NCBI GenBank assembly: GCA_934481325.1
Contig: CAKSPL010000006.1
Span: 1-25,621, forward strand
Origin: an uncultured Eubacteriales bacterium
GTDB lineage: Bacteria > Bacillota > Clostridia > Oscillospirales > CAG-272
Direction: 5' to 3'
DNA length: 25,621 nt
Part shown: positions 15,557 through 22,287 of the stretch, in pieces
Layout: the number at the start of each line of letters is the position of its first letter
Numbering within the stretch: position 1 is the stretch's first letter
Translations under genes and position numbers: made by a program
The notes under the pieces: generated by a model
What the model was told of the DNA's origin: nothing
Databases searched by the model: none
What the model saw: only the letters and a program-made list of their open reading frames with translations

Positions 15557-16168
15557 TCAGAAGATTTCCAGCACGGCGGCAAGCACACGCTCTGCCACCG
15601 CGGCGGGGGTTCCTGCGGCGTCCACCACCGCTACCCGGTCGGGCAGGGAGGAAAACACGCGCAAAAAGGTGTCCCGGAAGAGCCGGAGTGACTCCTCTTT
15701 TTCATAAATTTCGGGCGTTTCGCCCCGGGTACTCACGCGCGCGAGAGATTCTGCGGGGGAAATGTCGAGAAATACGCAAAGGTCGGGGTGGCGGATGTCG
15801 GGGCAGGCGGTGTTCATATGCCTGACCCACTCGTAATCGCACAGGCTCCCCTGATAGGCAAGCGAGGAATAATAATAGCGGTCACAGACCACATCGTTTC
15901 CCGCGGCAAGCATTTCGGCAATGCCGCCGGGGGCAAGATTATGCCCGATGCGATCCAGGACGAAAAGAGCCGCCATTTCGGAAGGAGAACGCGGATCCCT
16001 GCCCGAGAGTGCCGCGCGGAGCAATTTTCCCGTGGGGGAATCGGTCGGCTCGGCAGTGGCGCACACCCGCCGCCCTCGCGCCGACAACGCCGCGGCAAGG
16101 AACTGCACCTGCGTGCTTTTGCCGCAACCGTCAATGCCTTCCAAAACGATAAATTTTCCACCGGACAT
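15557..16168 (-). CDS. tmk: Thymidylate kinase (dTMP kinase)
   Basis: A 203-residue P-loop kinase that phosphorylates dTMP to dTDP. Motifs: Walker A EGIDGCGKST at about residues 10-19, TAEPTDSPTGK (the EP of the dTMP site), the LID/active-site DRYYYSSLAYQG segment, and LCVFLDISPAESLARV. GGAGGG lies 5-6 nt before the ATG, and a perfect promoter lies upstream. The operon that follows includes mtlD and, if the terminator is crossed, dut and maf, which would place three thymidine-nucleotide or pool-cleaning genes under one promoter. Confidence 0.96.
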   Translation of the reverse strand: MSGGKFIVLEGIDGCGKSTQVQFLAAALSARGRRVCATAEPTDSPTGKLLRAALSGRDPRSPSEMAALFVLDRIGHNLAPGGIAEMLAAGNDVVCDRYYYSSLAYQGSLCDYEWVRHMNTACPDIRHPDLCVFLDISPAESLARVSTRGETPEIYEKEESLRLFRDTFLRVFSSLPDRVAVVDAAGTPAAVAERVLAAVLEIF

Positions 16169-16199
16169 AGCATCCCTCCGCCACTCATTTCAACATCTA

Positions 16200-16228
16200 A
16201 TTATAGCACCCGCCGCAGAATTTGTCAA
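16200..16228 (-). promoter_or_regulatory. Consensus sigma-A promoter of tmk
   Basis: On the minus strand a perfect TTGACA (16228-16223), a 17-nt spacer and a perfect TATAAT (16205-16200). Transcription should start near 16193, giving a leader of about 25 nt with GGAGGG before tmk. Confidence 0.9.
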
Positions 16229-16278
16229 GACCCCATTGCCCCGCCGGTCCGGTTTTCGGCAAGGAAGACCGGCTCTTG

Positions 16279-16310
16279 CTCCGCACCGCCGCGGGCGCGG
16301 CGGTGCGGAG
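16279..16310. other. Perfect 14-bp GC-rich inverted repeat in the tmk upstream region
   Basis: The arm CTCCGCACCGCCGC and its complement are separated by 4 nt. No T run follows on either strand, so it is not an ordinary terminator. It lies between the tmk promoter and the small plus-strand gene. It could be an RNA leader structure or a protein-binding palindrome. Confidence 0.5.
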
Positions 16311-16398
16311 GTCACCTTTGGGGCAAAAACCCGGCGGGCGGCTTTTGTTTCGGATAAAAAACGGAATTTTGCGGAATACTGTCTGCGAGGTGATGCTT

Positions 16399-16653
16399 GT
16401 GAACGATCGTGAAAAACTGCCGCCCCTGACGGTGCCGCCGGTGCCGTCTGTCCCCAATCGCGCCTATACCGAAATGCGCAAAACGGCAGGGGACGGTATG
16501 AGAAAACCCGAAATTTCCGCCCCGGAAAACGGGCAGGCGGAGGCGGACTCCGTCCCCGAAATCCGTGCCGTGGCGAAAACGCCCACGCTCGGCAATTTTT
16601 CCCCCGGAGAGAACGACGGAAACTTTGCCCCGGAGAAGGGCGATTCCCTCTGA
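16399..16653 (+). CDS. Small hydrophilic Pro-rich protein of unknown function
   Basis: An 84-residue open frame starting at GTG 16399 with GAGG 8 nt upstream; an in-frame ATG at 16393 is too close to that site. Third codon positions are rich in G and C like those of the real genes around it, which argues for coding. The product has a Pro-rich start (LPPLTVPPVPSVPNRAY), many charged residues, no Cys, no membrane helix and no signal peptide, so it is probably disordered. I recognise no family. A bidirectional terminator at 16722-16748 lies downstream. It could be a non-coding stretch with favourable composition, hence the moderate confidence. Confidence 0.45.
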   Translation: MNDREKLPPLTVPPVPSVPNRAYTEMRKTAGDGMRKPEISAPENGQAEADSVPEIRAVAKTPTLGNFSPGENDGNFAPEKGDSL

Positions 16654-16721
16654 CCCCCGCCGCAAGGGCGGGGCGAGTACCCCTTTTTGACCCCGGAACA
16701 TTGTTAATTAAATAACTATTG

Positions 16722-16748
16722 AAAAAGCCCCCAAAAGCGGGGCTTTTT
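16722..16748. terminator. Bidirectional terminator before the flavoprotein operon
   Basis: AAAAAGCCCC and GGGGCTTTTT flank a 7-nt loop, so a T run follows the stem on both strands. It ends transcription of the small gene on the plus strand and lies just upstream of the flavoprotein operon promoter. A second stem (16655-16673, arm CCCCGCC) directly follows the stop codon of the small gene. Confidence 0.85.
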
Positions 16749-16749
16749 G

Positions 16750-16758
16750 TGTTATACT
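16750..16758 (+). promoter_or_regulatory. Extended -10 promoter of the flavoprotein operon
   Basis: TGTTATACT gives an extended -10 (TGn followed by TATACT) with no good -35 at the right distance. The identical string precedes the parB gene at 22258-22266. Transcription would start about 30 nt before the ATG. Confidence 0.55.
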
Positions 16759-16792
16759 GTCCTTGTAAAACAAAACGAAAGGAACACGGACT

Positions 16793-18238
16793 ATGTTTGA
16801 TATTGTGGTGGTAGGTGCCGGAGTGGTGGGTGCGCTGATTGCGCGCACGCTCAGTGCTTACCGGCTGGATGTCTGCATTGCGGAAGCGAAACAGGACGTG
16901 GCAATGGCGGCAAGCTCCGCCAATTCCGCCATCGTTCACGCGGGCTTTGACGCCAAGGAGGGCACGCTGAAGGCGGCACTCAACGTGCGGGGCGCGGAGA
17001 TGATGGAGGGCGTTTGCCGGGAATTGGGCGTGAAATACCGCAACAACGGCTCGCTGGTGATTGCGTTCAACGATGCGGACGTGGAAATGCTGCACACACT
17101 CCTTGCCCGCGGAGAGAAAAACGGGGTAAAGGGGTTGAGAATTCTGAACCCTGCCGAACTGCACGAGCTGGAGCCGAACGTTTCGGACAGCGTGGTGGCG
17201 GCATTGTACGCCCCCACGGCAGGCATCGTCTGCCCTTACGGTCTGACGATTGCGGCGGTGGGTAACGCAATGGACAACGGCGCGGAGCTTTGCCTTGGCT
17301 TCCGGGTTACCGGAATCGAGGATCGCGGCGGCTTTTTCCGCCTGAGTGCCGAAAACGGCAAAACGATTGACGCACGCTACGTCATCAACGCCGCAGGTCT
17401 GTTTTCGGACGAGGTGGCGGCTCTGGCGGGCGACACCTCCTTCTCGGTTCACGCGCGGCGCGGGGAATACATTCTGTTGGACAAGGAATGCGGAAAGCTG
17501 GTGAACGCCACCGTATTCCGCACGCCCGGCAAAATGGGCAAGGGCATTCTCGTGACCCCCACGGTGGACGGGAATCTTCTGATGGGCCCCACCTCGCTGG
17601 ACATCAGCGACAAGAACGACCGCTCCACCACCGCCGAAGGGCTTTCCACCGTGATGAAAGAGGCGGGCGAAAACGTGAAGGGGCTTGCCTTCGGCAAGGC
17701 AATTACCTCGTTCTGCGGGCTTCGCGCCGTCGGCTCCACGGGCGATTTTATCATCAACAGCCCCCGCCCCGGTTTTGTGAACGTGGCAGGGATTGAGTCC
17801 CCCGGGCTTTCCTCCGCCCCCGCGATTGCGGAATATGTAACGGAATTGCTCCGCAGACTTGGCTGCAAGCTGGAAAAGAAGCGGAAATGGAACCCGAATC
17901 GCGCACCGATGGACGCCTTCCGCGAGGCGAGCGCAGAGGAGAAAAACGAGATCATCCGCAACGATCCCGCATACGGCAGAATCGTTTGCCGTTGCGAAAC
18001 CGTAACGGAAGGGGAGATTCTGCACGCCATTAGACAAAACCCGCGCCCGACCGACCTTGACGGCGTAAAACGCCGCACGCGAGCGCAGATGGGGCGTTGT
18101 CAGGGCGGCTTCTGCTCCCCCACGATTGTGGAATTGCTCGCGCGGGAGTTGAATATTCCCTTTGAGTCGGTCACCAAAAACGGCGGCGGCTCCTATATCA
18201 ACATCGGAAAAACCAAGGAGGACAACGGCAATGACTGA
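16793..18238 (+). CDS. FAD-dependent oxidoreductase with C-terminal BFD-like [2Fe-2S] domain (GlpA-like)
   Basis: A 481-residue flavoprotein of the DAO/GlpA superfamily. The N-terminal FAD motif is DIVVVGAGVVGALIARTLS, and AASSANSAIVHAGFDAKEGTLKA is the usual second FAD segment. VINAAGLFSDEVA and FCGLRAVGSTGDFII are conserved catalytic-domain segments. The C-terminus (from about 397) is a bacterioferritin-associated ferredoxin-type domain with Cys399, Cys401, Cys436 and Cys441 (CRC ... CQGGFC), likely binding [2Fe-2S]. Such proteins followed by an NAD(P)/FAD oxidoreductase and a DUF1667 protein are commonly annotated as anaerobic glycerol-3-phosphate dehydrogenase components in Clostridia. 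No glpK or glpF is present, so the substrate stays uncertain. AAAGGAAC precedes the ATG. Confidence 0.92.
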   Translation: MFDIVVVGAGVVGALIARTLSAYRLDVCIAEAKQDVAMAASSANSAIVHAGFDAKEGTLKAALNVRGAEMMEGVCRELGVKYRNNGSLVIAFNDADVEMLHTLLARGEKNGVKGLRILNPAELHELEPNVSDSVVAALYAPTAGIVCPYGLTIAAVGNAMDNGAELCLGFRVTGIEDRGGFFRLSAENGKTIDARYVINAAGLFSDEVAALAGDTSFSVHARRGEYILLDKECGKLVNATVFRTPGKMGKGILVTPTVDGNLLMGPTSLDISDKNDRSTTAEGLSTVMKEAGENVKGLAFGKAITSFCGLRAVGSTGDFIINSPRPGFVNVAGIESPGLSSAPAIAEYVTELLRRLGCKLEKKRKWNPNRAPMDAFREASAEEKNEIIRNDPAYGRIVCRCETVTEGEILHAIRQNPRPTDLDGVKRRTRAQMGRCQGGFCSPTIVELLARELNIPFESVTKNGGGSYINIGKTKEDNGND

Positions 18239-19493
18239 AACCGGAATGAAAAACGTTTCTTTGGTCATCGTCGGCGGGGGCCCCGCCGGTATGAGTGCCG
18301 CCGTTGCCGCTTATGACGCGGGCGTGCGCGATTTGCTGATTCTGGAACGCGACACGCACCTCGGCGGGATTTTACAGCAATGTATCCACAACGGGTTCGG
18401 GCTTCACCGCTTCGGCGAAGAACTGACGGGTCCCGAATACGCCTATCGCTATGAAAAAGCAGTCAAAGAGCGGAATATTCCGTTTCTGCTCGGCACGATG
18501 GTGCTGGACATCACGCCCGACCGCGTACTGACCGTAACCAACGCCGAAAACGGCGTGTTCCGGATCAAGGCGGGTGCCGTTATCCTTGCAATGGGCTGTC
18601 GGGAGCGGCCGCGCGGTGCGCTGAACATCGCAGGCACGCGTCCTTCCGGCATTTACAGCGCGGGAACGGCACAGAAATACGTCAATATGAAAGGGTATCT
18701 TCCCGGCAAGGACGTGGTGATTCTCGGTTCGGGTGATATCGGGCTGATTATGGCGCGCCGGATGACCCTGGAGGGCGCAAAGGTACACGCCGTGTGCGAG
18801 CTGATGCCATATTCCGGCGGGCTTGCGCGCAATATCGAGCAATGCCTGCACGATTTCGGCATTCCGCTCCGCCTTTCCCACACCGTGGTGGAAATTCACG
18901 GCAAGGAACGGCTCACGGGCGTTACAATCGCCCAGGTGGACGAAAACCGGCGTCCGATTCCCGAAACCAGAGAGTATATCCCCTGCGACACGCTTTTGCT
19001 GTCGGTCGGTCTGATTCCGGAAAACGAGCTGACAAAATCCGCAGGCGTGGCATTGGATCGGATTACGAACGGTGCCGTGGTGGATCAGAATCGCGAAACC
19101 GGCGTGGAAGGCGTTTTTGCCTGCGGAAACGTGCTTCACGTACACGATCTGGTGGACTTTGTTTCCGAGGAGGCGGCAATCGCGGGCGAGAGTGCCGCAG
19201 CATATCTGCGCGGCGAGCGCGCGGGCAAAACCAACGTGGCACTGCACACGGACGGCAAAATCCGCTACACCGTGCCGCAACGCATCACGGAAGAAAAGGA
19301 CGTTACGGTCTTCTTCCGCGTTTCCAATATCTATCGGGACGTCACCATCAAGGTGACAAACGGTGACCGGGTGGTCTTTACCAAAAAGAAAGCCAAGGTC
19401 GCCCCCGGCGAGATGGAAAGCATCACGCTGACCCCCGCACAGTTTGCCGGCGCGGACAGGCTTGATTTTTCCCTGGAGGTGGCTGAATTATGA
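18231..19493 (+). CDS. NAD(P)/FAD-dependent oxidoreductase, partner of the GlpA-like flavoprotein
   Basis: A 420-residue two-dinucleotide-binding flavoprotein. The N-terminal FAD motif is IVGGGPAGMSAAVAAYDAG and the internal NAD(P) motif is VVILGSGDIGLIMARRM. A Cys-containing segment LGGILQQCIHNGFGLHRFGEELTGPEYA is typical of this subfamily, and VEGVFACGNVLHVHDLVDFVSEEA is the closing FAD motif. An extra C-terminal beta domain (from about residue 350) is also present. It likely passes electrons from the partner flavoprotein to NAD or another acceptor. The start ATG 18231 overlaps the end of the upstream gene (ATGACTGA) with AAGGAGG 10 nt before it, so translation is coupled. The DUF1667 start overlaps its own stop. 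Confidence 0.92.
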   Translation: MTETGMKNVSLVIVGGGPAGMSAAVAAYDAGVRDLLILERDTHLGGILQQCIHNGFGLHRFGEELTGPEYAYRYEKAVKERNIPFLLGTMVLDITPDRVLTVTNAENGVFRIKAGAVILAMGCRERPRGALNIAGTRPSGIYSAGTAQKYVNMKGYLPGKDVVILGSGDIGLIMARRMTLEGAKVHAVCELMPYSGGLARNIEQCLHDFGIPLRLSHTVVEIHGKERLTGVTIAQVDENRRPIPETREYIPCDTLLLSVGLIPENELTKSAGVALDRITNGAVVDQNRETGVEGVFACGNVLHVHDLVDFVSEEAAIAGESAAAYLRGERAGKTNVALHTDGKIRYTVPQRITEEKDVTVFFRVSNIYRDVTIKVTNGDRVVFTKKKAKVAPGEMESITLTPAQFAGADRLDFSLEVAEL

Positions 19494-19840
19494 TGAGGAT
19501 GTTAACCTGTATTGTCTGCCCCCGCGGCTGTCAGCTGACCGCCAACGTGCAGGGGGGCGAGGTGCTGAACGTGGAGGGATACACCTGCAAGCGCGGCAAG
19601 GAATACGCGATTGCGGAATGCACGCACCCGGTGCGCACCGTCACCTCCACGGTGAGAACCGATGACGGCGGCGTGATTCCGGTCAAGACCTCCGCCGCAA
19701 TCCCAAAAGAGAAAATGATGGAATGTATGGCACTCATCAACGCCGCCGTGGTGAAGCTGCCCGCCCGAATCGGCGACGTGGTCGTGGAAAACGTCCTCGG
19801 CACCGGTGCCAATCTCGTGGTTACCGCAAACAAGGACTGA
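19490..19840 (+). CDS. DUF1667 domain protein, Cys-rich redox component
   Basis: A 116-residue protein starting CIVCPRGCQLTANV, with Cys7, Cys10 and Cys14 and a further Cys33 in GYTCKRG, the pattern expected for a small iron-sulfur or zinc site. DUF1667 proteins almost always follow this oxidoreductase pair, so a role as electron carrier or assembly partner is likely. The ATG overlaps the preceding stop codon (ATGA), with GGAGGT 9 nt upstream. A second ATG follows directly and either may be used. It closes the operon; the hairpin at 19847-19880 lies 6 nt behind the stop codon. Confidence 0.9.
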   Translation: MMRMLTCIVCPRGCQLTANVQGGEVLNVEGYTCKRGKEYAIAECTHPVRTVTSTVRTDDGGVIPVKTSAAIPKEKMMECMALINAAVVKLPARIGDVVVENVLGTGANLVVTANKD

Positions 19841-19846
19841 ATCACA

Positions 19847-19880
19847 CAAGGGGGTGCCTTCCCTGTAAGGCACCCCCTTG
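19847..19880 (+). terminator. Composite-repeat hairpin closing the flavoprotein operon (copy 5, left end)
   Basis: A perfect 14-bp stem (arm CAAGGGGGTGCCTT) with a 6-nt loop, followed by gaccccttttcaaaacctt as in the other composite repeats. It probably serves as terminator, although the T run (tttt) is about 6 nt away from the stem. Confidence 0.7.
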
Positions 19881-19919
19881 ACCCCTTTTCAAAACCTTTC
19901 ACGCAAAGATAGAGTATCC

Positions 19920-20603
19920 CCGGGCACCTGCGGCACCTGCGGTGCGGCTACACGGCTTTCGCGTTGCTTTGGGTTCACACGCCCAAAGTTTGGCGTTGTT
20001 GTGCATCCCTGCGGACTCCGTCTCCGACGCGGCTACACGGCTCCCGCGTTGTCTTGGGTTCACACACCCAAAGTCCGGCGTGAGTTGTGACCCACCTGCA
20101 CCACCCGCGGCACCTGCGGCACCTGCGGTGCGCTGAACGGTTTTCGCGTTGTCTTGGGTTCGCGCACCCAAAGTTTGGCGTTGTTGTGCATCCCTGCGGA
20201 CTCCGTCTCCGACAGCGGCTACACGGCTCCCGCGTTGTCTTGGGTTCACACGCCCAATTTTCGGAACCAGCCGTACGCCCCCTGCACCACCCGCGGCACC
20301 TGCGGCACCTGCGGTGCGCTGAACGGTTTTCGCGTTGTCTTGGGTTCGCGCACCCAAAGTTTGGCGTTGTTGTGCATCCCTGCGGACTCCGTCTCCGACA
20401 GCGGCTACACGGCTCCCGCGTTGTCTTGGGTTCACACGCCCAATTTTCGGAACCAGCCGTACGCCCCCTGCACCACCCGCGGCACCTGCGGCACCTGCGG
20501 TGCGGCTACACTGCTTTCGCGTTGCTTTGGGTTCACACGCCCAAAGTTCGGCACCAACCGTACGCCCCCTGCACCACCCGCGGCACCTGCGGCACCTGCT
20601 GTC
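19920..20603 (+). repeat. Tandem array of module repeats upstream of rsmG
   Basis: A higher-order array. Units begin at ctgcaccacccgcgg and recur at 20096, 20282, 20468 and 20569, giving two 186-bp units, one 101-bp unit lacking half, and a truncated end. A related first unit begins near 19920. Each full unit holds gcacctgcggcacctgcgg, a module gcgttgtcttgggttcgcg with cccaaagtttggcg, a spacer catccctgcggactccgtct, and a second module. The two 186-bp units are almost identical. The modules are the same as in the dispersed composite repeats. Since 186 is divisible by 3, open frames run through the array on both strands, but they have no ribosome binding site and are not genes. The array stops about 30 bp before rsmG. 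Confidence 0.9.
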
Positions 20604-20631
20604 AAGGAAGTCTATTCAAAAGGAGAATGAT

Positions 20632-21363
20632 ATGATTTCATACAACGAATTTTCCGCTATTTTTCATACCATTATGGCAGATAACGGTCAAGGAAGTTTT
20701 GCAACAGAAGCCTATTCAAGGAAGTTTTATTTATTGACCGAACACCTGTTAGAGGTTTCCAAGATAATGAATCTGACCGCTATCAAGGAGGAAAAGGCAA
20801 TTATTCTCCGTCACTTTGCAGATTCCCTCACCGTGGCTCCTTTTTTGCCCCAAAACGCCAAAATCATTGATATCGGATGCGGCGCGGGCTTTCCTTGCCT
20901 GCCGCTTGCCATCTGTCGCCCGGATTTGCACATTACCGCCCTTGACAGCACGGAAAAACGCATTCGTTACGTCAATGAAACCGCAAAACTGCTGGAATTG
21001 ACCAATTTAACGGGAATTACCGCCCGTGCCGAGGAAGCGGGCAGGGAAGCGTTGAGAGAAACCTTTGATGCGGCAACCGCCCGCGCTGTGGCGGATCTGC
21101 CCGTGCTGTCCGAGCTTTGCCTGCCTTTTGTGCGTCCCGGCGGGGTTTTCCTCGCAATGAAAGCGGCACGCGCCCCGGAGGAGCTGGAAAAGGCGCGTCC
21201 GGCGTTCAAAAAACTGGGCGGAGCAGTCCTCGGCTCGCACAATATAACCCTGCACGGCGAAGCAGAAACAGATTCCCGCGTGATTATCGAAATCGCCAAA
21301 ACCGCACGCACTCCCAAGGAATACCCCCGCGCCTATGCAAAAATCGTAAAGAAACCGCTTTGA
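20632..21363 (+). CDS. rsmG: 16S rRNA (guanine-527-N7)-methyltransferase RsmG (GidB)
   Basis: A 243-residue SAM-dependent methyltransferase that makes m7G527 in 16S rRNA; loss is known to give low-level streptomycin resistance. Signatures: MNLTAIKEEKAIILRHFADSL, the SAM motif IIDIGCGAGFPCLPLAI, ITALDSTEKRI, and ATARAVADLPVLSELCLPFVRPGG. The usual GFPGxPL reads GFPCLPL. ATG 20632 is chosen because AAAGGAG lies 6 nt upstream; the open frame extends far into the repeat array, but that part is not coding. Codons 15-30 contain repeated tcaaggaagt words also found in the leader. The parB/noc gene follows on the same strand, a common Firmicutes order. Confidence 0.97.
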   Translation: MISYNEFSAIFHTIMADNGQGSFATEAYSRKFYLLTEHLLEVSKIMNLTAIKEEKAIILRHFADSLTVAPFLPQNAKIIDIGCGAGFPCLPLAICRPDLHITALDSTEKRIRYVNETAKLLELTNLTGITARAEEAGREALRETFDAATARAVADLPVLSELCLPFVRPGGVFLAMKAARAPEELEKARPAFKKLGGAVLGSHNITLHGEAETDSRVIIEIAKTARTPKEYPRAYAKIVKKPL

Positions 21364-21446
21364 TTCCGTCACCCGCCGTCCGTAAAAATGCGGGCACTCT
21401 TGCCATTCCGCCCCGCAAAAACCGTAACTTGATTGATTGGTTCGGC

Positions 21447-21492
21447 AAAAATCGCAAAAAGCCCCCATATGGGGGCTTTTTGCGATTTTTTA
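21447..21492 (+). terminator. Strong terminator behind rsmG
   Basis: A perfect palindrome with arm ATCGCAAAAAGCCCCCAT, extended by four A-T pairs on each side and followed by more T. The centre (catatg) leaves only a minimal loop. It should stop transcription on both strands. Confidence 0.93.
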
Positions 21493-22257
21493 TTTTCCCC
21501 GTTTTTCTTTCTCACAGAGCCACAGCTTGATTTTATACTTTTGATAGAAATTATCGCCCGCGGCTCCGGGCTTTTTCCATAGTTTTATATCTGTCCGTTT
21601 TCTCTTTCACAGTGTCACAGCTTGATTTTATGTTTTTGGAAGAAATCCGTCCCCCGCAACTCCTGACTTTTTTACAAAGAATGTATTTATCTGCTCTTCT
21701 CTTTCGCTTTCAGAGGTCTGCTTAAACCTTTTTTCCCACTTTCCACCGCTTTTGACTTATTTCCAACATCATTGCCACATTTCCAACGCCTTCGCCATCC
21801 CCGTCAATGCGCTTTTCCGGACCCGTCTCAACCTCCCGCCACCCCCTGACTTTTGTCCGGGTTTCAGGCACCGCGCCCTGATTTTCCGCTCTTTATACCC
21901 TTACGCCATCGTTTTTCCACCGTCTCCAACCGCCTTTCCCAAGTGTTTTGTCGCATTCCGTCGTCTCCAACCGCCGGTGTTTTGCCGCTTTTCCGTCGCC
22001 CCTCAATTGCCGGAGCGTTTTTCGCATTTTTGTTGTGTTTTCCACGCTGTCGACGCACGCCCGGCCACCCATTCTCCACTCCTTTTTTAATTGGTTGCAT
22101 TTCATTAGCCACGCTGCCGTCTGTCTATTTTGCTTTTTACCCTGGTTTCCCTGCTTTTTTGCTTTATTTCAGCAAGCACACCACACAATTTTAGAAAAAT
22201 TTTTCTTGTATTTCCATATTTTACCACTCGTTTTCGACATTTTCCGCTTGTCTCTTG
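21493..22257. other. Pyrimidine-rich intergenic region with two 95-bp direct repeats
   Basis: About 765 bp with no supportable gene. The plus strand is strongly rich in T and C and poor in A from about 21690 to 22250. Two imperfect direct repeats sharing tttcacag.gtcacagcttga-like sequence and cagcttgattttat occur with a period of 95 bp (cacagcttga at 21521 and at 21616). Short open frames on both strands have no ribosome binding sites and follow the base skew. Words such as tttccac recur, but no clear DnaA box (TTATCCACA) is present. Confidence 0.6.
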
Positions 22258-22266
22258 TGTTATACT
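22258..22266 (+). promoter_or_regulatory. Extended -10 promoter of the ParB/Noc-family gene
   Basis: TGTTATACT, identical to the element before the flavoprotein operon, lies about 20 nt upstream of the ATG. The -35 region has no good match. AGAGGTGA at 22275-22282 is the ribosome binding site. Confidence 0.5.
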
Positions 22267-22287
22267 GTGCATAAAGAGGTGAAAATT

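Noticed and set aside
16190..18268. A 692-residue minus-strand open frame
   Set aside because: It is antisense to the GlpA-like flavoprotein gene and runs over the terminator, promoter and small gene; no homology and no ribosome binding site.
19920..20603. CRISPR array
   Set aside because: The repeats are long composite units without unique spacers of constant length, and no cas genes are nearby.
19899..20635. Repetitive open frames on both strands in the array before rsmG
   Set aside because: Units of 186 bp keep frames open by arithmetic; there are no ribosome binding sites and the array changes unit length at 20468-20569. The rsmG frame merely extends into it.
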